Assembly (NCBI RefSeq): GCF_008087085.1 | Contig: NZ_VIYJ01000011.1 | Span: 62,001-126,000 of the forward strand | Reading direction: 5' to 3' | Length of the DNA: 64,000 nt | From: Nocardioides rubriscoriae | GTDB taxonomy: Bacteria; Actinomycetota; Actinomycetes; Propionibacteriales; Nocardioidaceae | Part shown: one piece after another, positions 1-9,043 of the stretch | How positions within the stretch are numbered: position 1 is the first letter of the stretch | Layout of the letters: each line of letters starts with the position of its first letter | The notes under the pieces: generated by a model | Database searches by the model: none | Told to the model about the DNA's origin: nothing | What the model saw: only the letters and a program-made list of their open reading frames with translations | Translations under genes and position numbers: made by a program

Positions 1-1
1 G

Positions 2-1090
2 GTGCTCGCCGCTCTGCTCGTGACGACTGCGGTCGGGCTGGCCCCGGCCGCGTCGGCCCGCGAGGGCACCGTCGTCCCCACCGCCGCGCCGACCGTGCGG
101 GGCGCGGCCGTCTGGGGCCGCACCCTCACGGCCGACGGCGGCACCTGGGAGCCGGCCGACGTGACGCTGACCTACCGCTGGCTGCGTGACGACGCGCCGG
201 TCGCGGGCGCCACGGCGGAGACCTACGTGCTCGGCACCGGCGACCTCGGTCACCGCATCAGCGTGCGGGTGACCGCGACCGCCACCAGCGGGGCCACCGG
301 CCAAGCGACCTCGGCGCCGACGTCGCGCGTCGTGCGCGCCGACCTGCGCAACCGCCGCGAGCCGCGGGTGGTCGGCCAGGCGCGCTTCGGGCGGACCCTC
401 ACCGCACGGCCGGGCCGCTGGTCGACCGCCCCCGACCGCTTCCGCTTCCGGTGGCTGCGCGGCGGTGAGCCGGTCCGCGGGGCGCGGTCACCGCGCTACG
501 CGCCCGCACCCGAGGACGTCGGGCGCCGGCTGCGGCTCGAGGTGACGGCGTACGCCGAGGGGCACCGGCCCGCGACCGTGCGCTCGACGGCCGTCGTCGT
601 GCGCCACCGCGTCGACGTGCGCCGCACGGTCACCTACAGCGTCACGACGCGGGGGCGCGTCACCGCGAGCCTGCCGCGCTTCCGGCGCCTGGTGCAGCAG
701 ACCTACGACGACCCGCGCGGCTGGCGGGGCCGGGGCGTGCGGTTCAGGCCGGTGGCGCGTGGCGGCTCCTTCACCGTCGTGCTGGCCGAGGGGAGCACGG
801 TGCCGTCGTTCTCGGCCGAGTGCTCGACGACCTACAGCTGTCGCGTGGGGCGCTACGTGATCATCAACCAGACCCGGTGGCAGACCGCGACGCCGCCGTG
901 GAACGCCGCCGGTCGGTCGTTGCGCGACTACCGCCACCTCGTGGTCAACCACGAGACCGGCCACTGGCTCGGCTTCGGCCACGCCGGGTGCCCGCGCCCG
1001 GGTGCGCTCGCGCCGGTGATGATGCAGCAGTCCAAGGGCACCGACGGCTGCCGCTTCAACCCCTGGCCGACCCTCGCCGAGCTGGGGTAG
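2..1090 (+). CDS. Secreted DUF3152 metalloprotease-like protein (5' end outside window)
   Basis: The frame is open from the window edge and opens on a hydrophobic signal-peptide core ending ...PAASA, without the usual basic N-region, so the true start probably lies upstream. Two Ig-like repeats of about 80 residues follow (each with the pattern GRTLTA..GxW....RWLR), a module common in exported actinobacterial proteins. The C-terminal ~150 residues resemble DUF3152 and contain NHETGHWLGFGH, an HExxHxxGxxH-type zinc-binding motif, plus paired cysteines. I infer an exported zinc-dependent peptidase-like protein; the substrate is unknown. It converges with the next gene (6-bp gap). Confidence 0.75.
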   Translation: MLAALLVTTAVGLAPAASAREGTVVPTAAPTVRGAAVWGRTLTADGGTWEPADVTLTYRWLRDDAPVAGATAETYVLGTGDLGHRISVRVTATATSGATGQATSAPTSRVVRADLRNRREPRVVGQARFGRTLTARPGRWSTAPDRFRFRWLRGGEPVRGARSPRYAPAPEDVGRRLRLEVTAYAEGHRPATVRSTAVVVRHRVDVRRTVTYSVTTRGRVTASLPRFRRLVQQTYDDPRGWRGRGVRFRPVARGGSFTVVLAEGSTVPSFSAECSTTYSCRVGRYVIINQTRWQTATPPWNAAGRSLRDYRHLVVNHETGHWLGFGHAGCPRPGALAPVMMQQSKGTDGCRFNPWPTLAELG

Positions 1091-1096
1091 CGCGCC

Positions 1097-2173
1097 TCAG
1101 CGCACGCGGAGCGGGCGGACCCGGCCGAACAGGCTGCCGGGCACGGGGTCGTCGCCGAGCAGGCTGAGGGCCAGGTTGGCGACGTCGCCGTTGCGGACCG
1201 GCTGCTTGCCCTTCAGCGAGGGGCGGCTCGTGCCGGGGTCGCGGTAGCCGGGGTTGAGGTCGTAGAGGTCGGCGTGGGTGATGCCGGGGCCCCAGACCAC
1301 GAACGGGATCGTGTAGTCGGCCGGACGGCGTACGTCGCTGTGGCTGGTCGTGCCGGGCACGCCGCCGTGGTCGGCGGTCAGCACGATCGTCAGGTCGTCG
1401 AGCTCGGGGCGCTGGTCGGCGTCGTGCAGGACGAGCCCGACCAGCCGGTCGAGCCGGCGCACGGCGTCGAGGTAGGCCGGCGACAGCCAGCCGGAGGCGT
1501 GGCCGGTCTTGTCGGCGTCGCCGAGGTGCATGAAGGTCAGGGCGCGGTCCGCGGCGACCAGGTCGGCGCGGGCGTCGGCGACGACCGCGCGGTCGTCCTC
1601 CTCGTGGATGCCGACCCGGTCGATCGCGCGGGGCCACGACCGCGGCCAGAGCGAGAACTTGGTCTTGGCGGCGTACAGCGCGGTCGAGCCGCCCTCGGCG
1701 TGCACGCGGGTGAAGACCGACGCGACCGGGTGGCCGGCGGCGCGCTGCACGGTGCGCGGCCGGAGCCGGTCGTCGTTCCAGGTGACGCCGTGGCCGCCGC
1801 GGCGGGCGTCGATGCGCCGGCCGGTCACCATGCTGGTGTGGTTGGGCAGCGTGATGGTCAGCTCGACCTGGGTGCGGGCGTCGAGCGTGCCGGCGCCCTC
1901 GTCGAAGAGCCGCCACAGGTGGGGCAGCCCCTGGTGGCCGAGCGTGCGCAGCACCGTCGGGTTGAAGCCGTCGAGCGAGATGACGAGCACCTGCGGGTCG
2001 GTGTCGGGCGCAGCCGTGCGCGCGGCGGGCGCTGCCGTCGGTGTCACCGCGTCGCGGTCGCGGCCACCGGCGGCCGAGAGCATGACGGTGACGACGGCCA
2101 CGACGGTGAGGACCGCGAGGGCGGCACCGCAGGCGCGGGTGAGCAGGGGGCGGGCAGGCTGCGATCGGGGCAC
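1097..2173 (-). CDS. Membrane-anchored alkaline phosphatase superfamily / nucleotide pyrophosphatase-phosphodiesterase
   Basis: About 358 residues. An N-terminal signal anchor (LLTRACGAALAVLTVVAVV) is followed by the alkaline-phosphatase/type I phosphodiesterase core. ISLDGFNP supplies a metal-binding Asp, LPNHTSMVTGR contains the likely nucleophile Thr, and LTADHGG gives the second metal site. The frame stays open 75 codons further upstream, but that part is antisense to the divergent murI gene. I therefore chose the GTG at 2173, which directly precedes the basic N-region and has a G-rich Shine-Dalgarno. Expected to act outside the membrane on phosphodiester or pyrophosphate substrates; the specific substrate cannot be told from sequence. 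Confidence 0.8.
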   Translation of the reverse strand: MPRSQPARPLLTRACGAALAVLTVVAVVTVMLSAAGGRDRDAVTPTAAPAARTAAPDTDPQVLVISLDGFNPTVLRTLGHQGLPHLWRLFDEGAGTLDARTQVELTITLPNHTSMVTGRRIDARRGGHGVTWNDDRLRPRTVQRAAGHPVASVFTRVHAEGGSTALYAAKTKFSLWPRSWPRAIDRVGIHEEDDRAVVADARADLVAADRALTFMHLGDADKTGHASGWLSPAYLDAVRRLDRLVGLVLHDADQRPELDDLTIVLTADHGGVPGTTSHSDVRRPADYTIPFVVWGPGITHADLYDLNPGYRDPGTSRPSLKGKQPVRNGDVANLALSLLGDDPVPGSLFGRVRPLRVR

Positions 2174-2279
2174 GCCCCCACGGTAGGCGCACACCGCGGT
2201 TCGCGGGGAGGGAACCGTCGCCCAGATCACCCTCGTGGCACCTGCGCAGGCGCCGCCGTACGCCGTAGCCTTGCGCCTC

Positions 2280-3134
2280 GTGACCACCGAGCCGACGTCG
2301 CCTCCGGTCGCGCGGCCCGACCACCCGGGCCTGCGCGACGCCCCGATCGGCATCTTCGACTCCGGCTTCGGCGGGCTGACCGTCGCCCGCTCGGTCATCG
2401 ACCAGCTGCCCCACGAGTCGGTCCTCTACGTCGGCGACACCGCGCGCCAGCCCTACGGCCCCAAGCCGATCGGCGAGGTCCGCGAGTACGCCCTCGAGTG
2501 CCTCGACCACCTGGTCCACCAGGGGGTCAAGGCGCTGGTGATCGCGTGCAACTCCGCGAGCGCGGCGATGCTCCGCGACGCCCGCGAGCGCTACGACGTC
2601 CCGGTCGTCGAGGTGATCTTCCCCGCCACCCGGCGCGCGGTCGCCGCGACCCACACCGGTCGCATCGGCGTGATCTGCACCCGCTCGACGGCCGAGTCGC
2701 GGGCCTACGACGACGCGTTCGCCGCCGCACCCCAGGTCGAGCTCACGACCCGGGCCTGCCCGCGCTTCGTCGACTTCGTCGAGGCCGGCGTCACCGGCGG
2801 CGACGAGCTGATCGCCGCCGCCCACGACTACCTCGACCCGCTGGTCGAGGCCGGCGTCGACACCCTGATCCTGGGCTGCACCCACTACCCGCTGCTGACC
2901 GGCGTCATCTCCTACGTCATGGGCGACGGCGTCACGCTCGTCAGCAGCGCCGAGGAGTGCGCCAAGGACGTCTACCGGATGCTGGCCGACACCGGCCTGA
3001 TGCGTGCCTCGGGCGACCCGACCTACCGCTTCGTCACCACCGGCTCCCCGGTCGAGTTCGAGACGATCGGACGCCGGTTCCTCGGACCTGAGATGGTCTC
3101 TGCCAGCCAGTTCGTCGGGGAAGGGATCAGATGA
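2280..3134 (+). CDS. murI: Glutamate racemase
   Basis: Converts L- to D-glutamate for peptidoglycan. N-terminal IGIFDSGFGGLTV and the two catalytic cysteines in ACNSAS (Cys90) and LGCTHYP (Cys200) are intact, and the 284-residue length suits the family. GTG at 2280 is preferred over an in-frame GTG at 2235, which would add 15 Ala/Pro-rich residues not typical of MurI. The stop overlaps the next start (ATGA), implying translational coupling. In Mycobacterium the same order is murI (Rv1338), Rv1339, rphA, rdgB; here the last two lie 6.6 kb further on. Confidence 0.93.
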   Translation: MTTEPTSPPVARPDHPGLRDAPIGIFDSGFGGLTVARSVIDQLPHESVLYVGDTARQPYGPKPIGEVREYALECLDHLVHQGVKALVIACNSASAAMLRDARERYDVPVVEVIFPATRRAVAATHTGRIGVICTRSTAESRAYDDAFAAAPQVELTTRACPRFVDFVEAGVTGGDELIAAAHDYLDPLVEAGVDTLILGCTHYPLLTGVISYVMGDGVTLVSSAEECAKDVYRMLADTGLMRASGDPTYRFVTTGSPVEFETIGRRFLGPEMVSASQFVGEGIR

Positions 3135-3898
3135 GACTCACCATCATCGGGTGCTCGGGGTCCTACCCCGGTCCGGAGTCGCCGGCGAGCTGCTACCTGC
3201 TCGAGGCCGACGTCGGCGACGGCGACGACAAGCGCACCTGGCGGATCCTGCTCGACCTCGGCAACGGTGCGCTCGGGGTCCTGCAGCGCCACGTCGACGC
3301 GCTCTCGGTCGACGCCGTGTTCCTCAGCCACCTGCACCCCGACCACTGCAGCGACCTGTGCGGCTTCTACGTGCTGCGCAAGTACCACCCCGAGGGCGCC
3401 CAGCCGCGGATCCCGGTCTACGGCCCCACCGGTGTCTCGCAGCGCATGTCCGACGCCTACGGCCTGCCCGACGGGCTCGGCATGGCCGACGCCTTCGACT
3501 TCCAGGAGTACGCCGGCCCGGTGAGCATCGGGCCGTTCACCGTGCTGCCGATCCCCGTCGAGCACCCGGTCGAGGCCTACGGCCTGCGGGTCACCGCCGG
3601 GCAGTCCTCGCTGGGCTACAGCGGCGACACCGCGACCTGCGAGGGCCTCGACAAGGTGGCGGCCGACGTCCGGGTGCTGCTGTGCGAGGCGTCGTTCCGC
3701 GAGGTCGACGACAACCCGCCCGGCATCCACCTCACCGGCGTCGAGGCCGGCGCGACCGCGGCGCGCGCCCGGGCCGGACGCCTTCTGATCACCCACGTGC
3801 CGCCGTGGTTCGACCGCGAGGAGATGCTGGCCGAGGCCCGCACGGCCTACTCCGGGCCGATCGAGCTCGCGGCCGTCGGCACGACGTACGAGCTCTGA
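3131..3898 (+). CDS. MBL-fold hydrolase, Rv1339-type class II cAMP phosphodiesterase-like
   Basis: 255 residues. The metallo-beta-lactamase motif HLHPDH lies at residues 66-71, with further metal ligands in EHPVEAYG, GYSGDTA and the terminal ITHVPPWF. The sequence and its coupling to murI match the M. tuberculosis Rv1339 family, reported as an atypical class II cyclic-nucleotide phosphodiesterase; older annotations call it a generic beta-lactamase-like protein. I infer cytosolic cAMP turnover. Its ATG overlaps the murI stop by 4 bp. A short inverted repeat overlaps its own stop codon. Confidence 0.87.
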   Translation: MRLTIIGCSGSYPGPESPASCYLLEADVGDGDDKRTWRILLDLGNGALGVLQRHVDALSVDAVFLSHLHPDHCSDLCGFYVLRKYHPEGAQPRIPVYGPTGVSQRMSDAYGLPDGLGMADAFDFQEYAGPVSIGPFTVLPIPVEHPVEAYGLRVTAGQSSLGYSGDTATCEGLDKVAADVRVLLCEASFREVDDNPPGIHLTGVEAGATAARARAGRLLITHVPPWFDREEMLAEARTAYSGPIELAAVGTTYEL

Positions 3899-3912
3899 GC
3901 CACGGCTCAGAG
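3893..3912. terminator. Short hairpin at the end of murI-PDE operon
   Basis: CTCTGAGC and GCTCAGAG form an 8-bp stem with a CACG loop, overlapping the PDE stop codon. There is no U-tract. Plausible weak terminator; the short stem keeps confidence low. Confidence 0.35.
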
Positions 3913-4013
3913 GTCACCCGCGGGGGTGGGCAGCCCGGGCGTGACCCGGTGGACGCTGAAAGGCGGCGGGACGCCTGTCCCGGCTCTCGGGCGCGTGCGA
4001 AGGAGGATCAGTC

Positions 4014-4253
4014 GTGGGTTACGGATTCGGTGGGTTCCTGGTCGTGGTCGGTCTGGTGCTCGCCCTGGCGGTCACCGACCAGGTCAACGGTGTCGACCTG
4101 ACGATGGTGGGCTGGATCATGGCGGCCGTCGGGGTGGCGATGATCGCGCTGACCGCCATCACCCTCAACTCCGGGCGGCGCGCGCGCAACGTGCAGACCG
4201 TGACGCACCCGGACGGCACCCAGACGACGGTCGAGAACCGCTCGCAGAGCTGA
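4014..4253 (+). CDS. Small membrane protein, DUF6458-like
   Basis: 79 residues with two predicted transmembrane segments (residues about 5-20 and 30-50) and a polar C-tail containing THPDGTQTTVE. It resembles the small DUF6458-type proteins widespread in actinobacteria, function unknown. The GTG start is fixed by a strong AAGGAGG Shine-Dalgarno at 4000-4006, seven bases upstream. Confidence 0.75.
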   Translation: MGYGFGGFLVVVGLVLALAVTDQVNGVDLTMVGWIMAAVGVAMIALTAITLNSGRRARNVQTVTHPDGTQTTVENRSQS

Positions 4254-4314
4254 CCTCCGCCGGCGACCGAGGGTCGCGGGTGGCGACGCGGGACGATCGG
4301 GCAGAGTGGCGCCC

Positions 4315-5325
4315 ATGATCACGGTCGAGGGGCTCACCCGCACCTACGGCGGCTTCACCGCCGTCGACGACGTCAGCTTCGTCTGCCGCCCCGGTCGGGT
4401 CACCGGCTTCCTGGGGCCCAACGGCGCCGGCAAGACCACCACCATGCGCGTGCTGGTCGGGCTCACCCCGCCCACCCGCGGTCGGGCCACCATCGGCGGT
4501 CACCTCTACCGAGACCTGCCCAACCCCGGGCGTCACGTCGGCGTGCTCCTCGACGCCAGCGCCCAGCACGGCGGGCGCACCGGCCGCGAGATCCTCACCC
4601 TCGGCGCGACCGCGATGGGTCTGCCGATGTCGCGGGTCGACGAGATGCTCCACCTGGTCTCGCTGACCCCCGACGAGGCGTCGCGCCGGTTGCGACACTT
4701 CTCGCTGGGCATGAAGCAGCGCCTCGGCATCGCCCACGCGCTGCTGGGCGACCCGCAGGTGCTGATCCTCGACGAGCCGGCCAACGGCCTGGACCCCGCC
4801 GGCATCCGGTGGATGCGCGGGCTCCTCAAGGGCTACGCCGACCGTGGCGGCACCGTGCTGCTGTCGAGCCACCTGCTGCACGAGGTCGAGCAGATCGCCG
4901 ACGAGATGATCCTCATCGGCCACGGCCGCATCGTCGCGCAGGGCGACAAGAAGACCCTGCTGGAGTCGCAGCGGGCGACCCGCACCGCCACCACGACCGT
5001 GGTCTCCCTCGACAACGCCCGCCTGGCCGAGGCGCTGCGCGCCCGCGGCCTGCAGGTCACGCCCGGCCCCGACGCGCTCGCCGTCGCGTGCGAGGCCGTC
5101 GAGGTCGGCCGCGTCGCCGCCGAGCACCAGGTCGTCCTGGTCGACCTCCGCTCGGTCGAGAGCGGCCTGGAGGACCTCTTCCTCGAGCTCACCTCGACCA
5201 CCCAGCGCGAGGGCCATCGACCTGGACCGCCCGGCTACCGGCCGCAGGGCCCACCGCAGGGCCCACCGCAGGGCCCACCGCAGGGCCCGCCCGCCTACCG
5301 CCCGCAGCCAGGAGCCCCCCGATGA
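4315..5325 (+). CDS. ABC exporter ATP-binding protein (copy 1) with GPPQ-repeat tail
   Basis: 336 residues. Nucleotide-binding domain with Walker A GPNGAGKTT, signature SLGMKQRLG, Walker B LILDEPANGLDP and switch histidine SSHLLHEVE. It belongs to the DRA/CcmA-like group of ATPases that work with ABC-2 type permeases. ATG 4315 (MITVEGL) is chosen over an in-frame GTG at 4306. After the normal C-terminus (LEDLFLELTS) it carries an unusual Pro/Gly/Gln tail of tandem GPPQ units. Its stop overlaps the permease start (ATGA). A paralogue of the same pair starts at 8129. Substrate unknown. Confidence 0.9.
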   Translation: MITVEGLTRTYGGFTAVDDVSFVCRPGRVTGFLGPNGAGKTTTMRVLVGLTPPTRGRATIGGHLYRDLPNPGRHVGVLLDASAQHGGRTGREILTLGATAMGLPMSRVDEMLHLVSLTPDEASRRLRHFSLGMKQRLGIAHALLGDPQVLILDEPANGLDPAGIRWMRGLLKGYADRGGTVLLSSHLLHEVEQIADEMILIGHGRIVAQGDKKTLLESQRATRTATTTVVSLDNARLAEALRARGLQVTPGPDALAVACEAVEVGRVAAEHQVVLVDLRSVESGLEDLFLELTSTTQREGHRPGPPGYRPQGPPQGPPQGPPQGPPAYRPQPGAPR

Positions 5326-5378
5326 GCACGCCGTACCCGCCCGCCGGCCCGCCGCAGGGCCCGCCGCAGGGCCCCCCG
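5245..5378 (+). repeat. 12-bp GPPQ-coding tandem repeats spanning the ATPase/permease junction
   Basis: Four units of CAGGGCCCACCG or a close variant at 5245-5292 encode the ATPase tail. Two further CAGGGCCCGCCG-type units at 5355-5378 encode the permease N-terminus. The repeats lie in different reading frames of the two genes, both times encoding GPPQ. Confidence 0.85.
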
Positions 5379-6173
5379 GCCCACCGCGGTCCGGTCATCG
5401 ACGTCTCGCAGACCGCGCCGATCCCGTTCTCGCGGCTGGTCAAGGTCGAGCTGCGCAAGGCGCTCGACACCTCCGCGGGGTTCTGGCTGCTGGCCGCCAT
5501 CGCGGTGCTGATCATCATCGTCGAGGGCTTCGTGCTGGTGGTGGGGCTCTTCGACAGCACCACCGAGTTCCGGCTGGTCGACTTCACCACCCTGGGCGGC
5601 TACGTCTTGCAGCCGCTGCTGCCGATCGTGGTGGCGCTGCAGGTGACCAGCGAGTGGAGCCAGCGCACCGCGATGGTCACCTTCGCGACCGAGCCCCGAC
5701 GCCTGGTCGTCGTCTACGCCAAGCTGGCGGCCGGCGCGCTGCTCGCGCTCGCGATGACCCTCGTGCTCTTCGTCGTCGCCCTGGCGTGCCTGCTGGTGCT
5801 GTGGGTCTTCCAGGACAACGTCGACTGGGGCACCAGCGTCTCGGGGACCCTCGGGCTGCTCGTGTTCCTCTTCGTCGGGGTGGCCGTGGCGTTCGCCGCC
5901 GCGACCCTGCTGCTCAACACCCCCGCCACGATCGCCGCCTTCCTCGCCGTCGTCTACGCCGTGCCGACGGTCGTCGCGACGATCGGGGCGCTCTGGGGCG
6001 ACTTCCGGGACTTCGGTCGCTACCTCAACCTGCAGGGCGCGCTCTACCCGGTGCTGTCGGGCTCGCTCGACACCGGTGAGGAGTGGGGTCACTTCCTGGT
6101 CGCGCTGCTGGTCTGGGTCGTCGTCCCGCTCGCGCTGGGCCTGACCCGCATCGTGCGCGCCGAGGTGAAGTAG
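5322..6173 (+). CDS. ABC-2 type permease (copy 1)
   Basis: 283 residues. A cytoplasmic Pro/Gly/Gln-rich N-terminus (GPPQGPPQGPP) is followed by LVKVELRKALDT and six hydrophobic spans. TSEWSQRTAMVTF is the signature short helix of this actinobacterial ABC-2 permease group. It ends ...LTRIVRAEVK, nearly identical to the second copy at 9040-9873. Forms an exporter with the upstream ATPase; partner genes overlap by 4 bp. It converges with the response regulator with a 4-bp gap. Confidence 0.85.
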   Translation: MSTPYPPAGPPQGPPQGPPAHRGPVIDVSQTAPIPFSRLVKVELRKALDTSAGFWLLAAIAVLIIIVEGFVLVVGLFDSTTEFRLVDFTTLGGYVLQPLLPIVVALQVTSEWSQRTAMVTFATEPRRLVVVYAKLAAGALLALAMTLVLFVVALACLLVLWVFQDNVDWGTSVSGTLGLLVFLFVGVAVAFAAATLLLNTPATIAAFLAVVYAVPTVVATIGALWGDFRDFGRYLNLQGALYPVLSGSLDTGEEWGHFLVALLVWVVVPLALGLTRIVRAEVK

Positions 6174-6177
6174 CGGG

Positions 6178-6828
6178 TCAGTCCAACCCGGCGTCATGGA
6201 CGCAGATCGCGACCTGCACCCGGTTGGTGACGCCCAGCTTGTCGAAGACCCGTGAGACGTGGGTCTTGACCGTGGGCACCGAGAGGTGGAGCTCGGCGGC
6301 GACCTCGGCGTTGGAGAGTCCCCGGCCGACGGCGAGGGCGACGTCACGCTCGCGTCCGGTGAGAGCGGCCAGGCGCTGCGCTGCGACCTCCGAGCGGTCG
6401 TCGCCGTCCTCGGCGCGCAGGCGCGCGATGAGGGTGCGGGTGACCGACGGCGACAGCATGGGGTCGCCCTGGGCGACCTTGCGGATCGCCGCGACGATGT
6501 CGGCGGGTGGGGTGTCCTTGAGCAGAAACCCGTCGGCCCCGGCCGCGAGGGCCTCGACGACGTAGGTGTCGGCGTCGAAGGTCGTCAGCACGATCACCTT
6601 TGGGGGGCGGGCGCCGGCGAGCAGCCGCCGCGTGGCGTCGAGGCCGTTGAGACGCGGCATCCGGATGTCCATGAGCACGACGTCGGGGATGAGCTCGCCG
6701 GCCCGGCGTACGCCGTCGTGGCCGTCGACCGCCTCGCCGACGACCTCGAGGTCGTCGGCGCCGCCGAGCATCAGGTGCAGGGCCGAGCGGACCAGGGGGT
6801 CGTCGTCGACCAGCAGCACCCGGGTCAC
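6178..6828 (-). CDS. NarL/FixJ-family response regulator
   Basis: 216 residues. Receiver domain with acidic pocket LLVDDD, phospho-acceptor Asp in VVLMDIRMP, switch Thr in VLTTFD and Lys in LLKD. The C-terminal LuxR-type HTH reads LTGRERDVALAVGRGLSNAE. It is the partner of the histidine kinase immediately upstream: the GTG start overlaps the kinase stop (GTGA). The operon lies between two paralogous ABC exporters, which it probably controls; that is inference from position. Confidence 0.92.
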   Translation of the reverse strand: MTRVLLVDDDPLVRSALHLMLGGADDLEVVGEAVDGHDGVRRAGELIPDVVLMDIRMPRLNGLDATRRLLAGARPPKVIVLTTFDADTYVVEALAAGADGFLLKDTPPADIVAAIRKVAQGDPMLSPSVTRTLIARLRAEDGDDRSEVAAQRLAALTGRERDVALAVGRGLSNAEVAAELHLSVPTVKTHVSRVFDKLGVTNRVQVAICVHDAGLD

Positions 6829-8000
6829 GCGGTCCACGGGATCCACCCCCGCAGCACGAAGCTGCCCTGGTGGGTGCCGTGCTCGATCCGGCCGCCGCGC
6901 AGCGCGGCGCGCTCGGCGAGGCCGACGAGCCCGAGCCCGGAGCCGGGGGTGGCGGTGGGCCCGAAGCCGAGCGGGTTGGCCAGCACCACGCCGATGCCGT
7001 CCTCGGGGGAGCCGTGCACGTCGATGGAGAGCTCGGCGCCCGGAGCGTGCTTGCGCGCGTTGGTGATGCCCTCCTGCACGATGCGGTACAGCGTGCGGCC
7101 GGTCGCCTCGGGGACGGGCGCGTCGACGATCGCGTCGCAGAACGCCACCCGCACCCCGTCGCGCCGGGCCTCGCCGACGAGCTCGCCGAGGTCGGCGTAC
7201 GTCGGCTGCGGCGCATGGTCGGACCCGTCGGCACCGTCGGCACCGTCGGGACCGCCGCGCAGCACCCCGAGGACGCCGCGCAGGTCGGTGAGCGCGTCGT
7301 TGGCGGCGTCGCGGATGACCGCGACGCCCTCGCGCAGCTCGTCGGCCGACAGGTCGGTCCGGTAGCCCAGCGCACCGGCCCGCATGGAGATCTGGGAGAT
7401 CCGGTGCGCGAGGACGTCGTGCATCTCGCGGGCGATCCGGCCGCGCTCCTCCAGCCGCGAGCGGTCGGCGCGCAGCTCCTGCTCGGCCTCGGCGCGCTCG
7501 GCGCGGGCGCGCAGGGTCCACAGCAGCTCGCGTCGCGACCCGATGTACATGCCCCACGCGAGCATCGCCGAGGTGAAGACCAGGTTGGTGACGGCCGTGA
7601 CCCACCACGGCTGGGGGTCCGACGGCGGGTAGACGGCGCTGAACACGGTGCCGGCGGCGAAGTTGACGGCGCCGACGGCCACGACCTGGACCCAGCGCCG
7701 ACCGGTCGCGAGCGACACGCCGGCCAGGATCGCCGGGCCCGAGGCCGTGGCCGAGAGCGACGACAGCACCGCGGTGACCAGCGCGACGGCCAGCGGTGCG
7801 CGGCGGCGCAGGTGGACCAGCACGAGGGCTGCGGTCCCCAGGGCCAGGTCGAGCACGACCTCGGCCGTCGACCGCTGCGCCCCGATGGTCCCCCAGACGA
7901 CGCCGACCACCAGCGCCATGGCCACCAGCCGCCAGGCGTGGCTCCACCACCGCAGCGGCGGTTGGTAGGCGTCCGGGCTGGGCCGGCCCGAGTCAGGCAC
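6825..8000 (-). CDS. NarL-type sensor histidine kinase (HisKA_3)
   Basis: 391 residues. About five N-terminal transmembrane helices (residues 20-165) without a sizeable extracellular domain are followed by a coiled coil. The HisKA_3 motif is EMHDVLAHRIS with the phospho-acceptor His, and the HATPase_c domain shows ITNARKHAPG and GSGLGLVGL. The lack of a loop sensor suggests detection at the membrane, as in bacitracin/cell-envelope DesK-like kinases. Divergent from the second ABC exporter (128-bp gap). Confidence 0.9.
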   Translation of the reverse strand: MPDSGRPSPDAYQPPLRWWSHAWRLVAMALVVGVVWGTIGAQRSTAEVVLDLALGTAALVLVHLRRRAPLAVALVTAVLSSLSATASGPAILAGVSLATGRRWVQVVAVGAVNFAAGTVFSAVYPPSDPQPWWVTAVTNLVFTSAMLAWGMYIGSRRELLWTLRARAERAEAEQELRADRSRLEERGRIAREMHDVLAHRISQISMRAGALGYRTDLSADELREGVAVIRDAANDALTDLRGVLGVLRGGPDGADGADGSDHAPQPTYADLGELVGEARRDGVRVAFCDAIVDAPVPEATGRTLYRIVQEGITNARKHAPGAELSIDVHGSPEDGIGVVLANPLGFGPTATPGSGLGLVGLAERAALRGGRIEHGTHQGSFVLRGWIPWTA

Positions 8001-8128
8001 GGCTCCACCCTAGGCACCCGGGGGACCGTCGGGCATCGTCCCGGAGCCGTCGTCGTCTACGACTTTGGTCGCAGGTCTCGAGGCGCCGGGCCGATGTGCG
8101 CGCCGCGACCCACGACGAAGGTGGAGCC

Positions 8129-9043
8129 ATGATCGAAGTCACTGGACTCACCCGGACCTACGGCGGCTTCACGGCCGTCGACGACGTCACCTTCACCTGC
8201 GAACCAGGGCGGGTGACCGGCTTCCTGGGCCCCAACGGGGCCGGCAAGTCGACCACGATGCGGGTCATGGTCGGGCTCACCCCGCCGACCCGGGGCCGCG
8301 TCACCATCGGCGGTCACCTCTACCGCGACCTGCCCAACCCGGGGCGGCACGTCGGGGTGCTCCTCGACGCCGGTGCGCAGCACGCCGGGCGCACCGGCCG
8401 GGAGATCCTCACCCTCGGGGCCCGCTCGATGATGCTGCCCCGCTCCCGCGTCGACGAGATGCTCCACACGGTGTCGCTCACCGACGACGAGGCCGGACGC
8501 CGGGTTCGCGACTACTCGCTCGGCATGAAGCAGCGCCTGGGCATCGCCCACGCGTTGCTCGGCGACCCGGAGGTGCTGGTCCTCGACGAGCCGGCCAACG
8601 GGCTCGACCCCGCCGGCATCCGGTGGATGCGCGACCTGCTCAAGGGTTACGCGCGCCGGGGCGGCACGGTGCTGCTGTCGAGCCACCTGCTCAACGAGGT
8701 CGAGCTGGTCGCCGACGAGATGATCCTCATCGGGCGGGGCCGGATCGTGGCGCAGGGCGACAAGCAGTCGCTGCTGGCCGGCGCCCACCACGGTGAGGCC
8801 ACCACGATCGTGTCGGCCCTCGACCCCACCGCCCTCGCCACGGCGTTGCGCGCCTGCGGGCTCGACCCCACGCCCGAGGGCAACGGTTTCAAGGTCGCGG
8901 CCACCACGGCCGAGGTCGGCCGTGCGGCCCTCGAGCACCTCGTCGTGCTCACCGAGCTGCGCAACGGCGCAGCCGGGCTCGAGGACCTCTTCCTCGAGCT
9001 CACCTCCGACACCCAGCGCGAGACGGCAGGAGCCGCAGCATGA
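8129..9043 (+). CDS. ABC exporter ATP-binding protein (copy 2)
   Basis: 304 residues, a close paralogue of the ATPase at 4315: the first ~220 residues are nearly collinear (same GGHLYRDLPNPGRHVGVLL). Walker A GPNGAGKST, signature SLGMKQRLG, Walker B LVLDEPANGLDP. It lacks the GPPQ tail and ends TQRETAGAAA. The ATG at 8129 follows an AAGGTGGAG Shine-Dalgarno. Overlaps the permease start (ATGA). Confidence 0.9.
   Translation: MIEVTGLTRTYGGFTAVDDVTFTCEPGRVTGFLGPNGAGKSTTMRVMVGLTPPTRGRVTIGGHLYRDLPNPGRHVGVLLDAGAQHAGRTGREILTLGARSMMLPRSRVDEMLHTVSLTDDEAGRRVRDYSLGMKQRLGIAHALLGDPEVLVLDEPANGLDPAGIRWMRDLLKGYARRGGTVLLSSHLLNEVELVADEMILIGRGRIVAQGDKQSLLAGAHHGEATTIVSALDPTALATALRACGLDPTPEGNGFKVAATTAEVGRAALEHLVVLTELRNGAAGLEDLFLELTSDTQRETAGAAA

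Noticed and set aside
1056..2885. Very long minus-strand open frame across the phosphodiesterase and murI
   Set aside because: Arg/Pro/Gly-rich translation typical of an out-of-frame shadow in GC-rich DNA; both strands already carry conserved genes in other frames.
5245..5378. CRISPR or intergenic repeat array
   Set aside because: The 12-bp units are contiguous and coding (GPPQ) in both genes.
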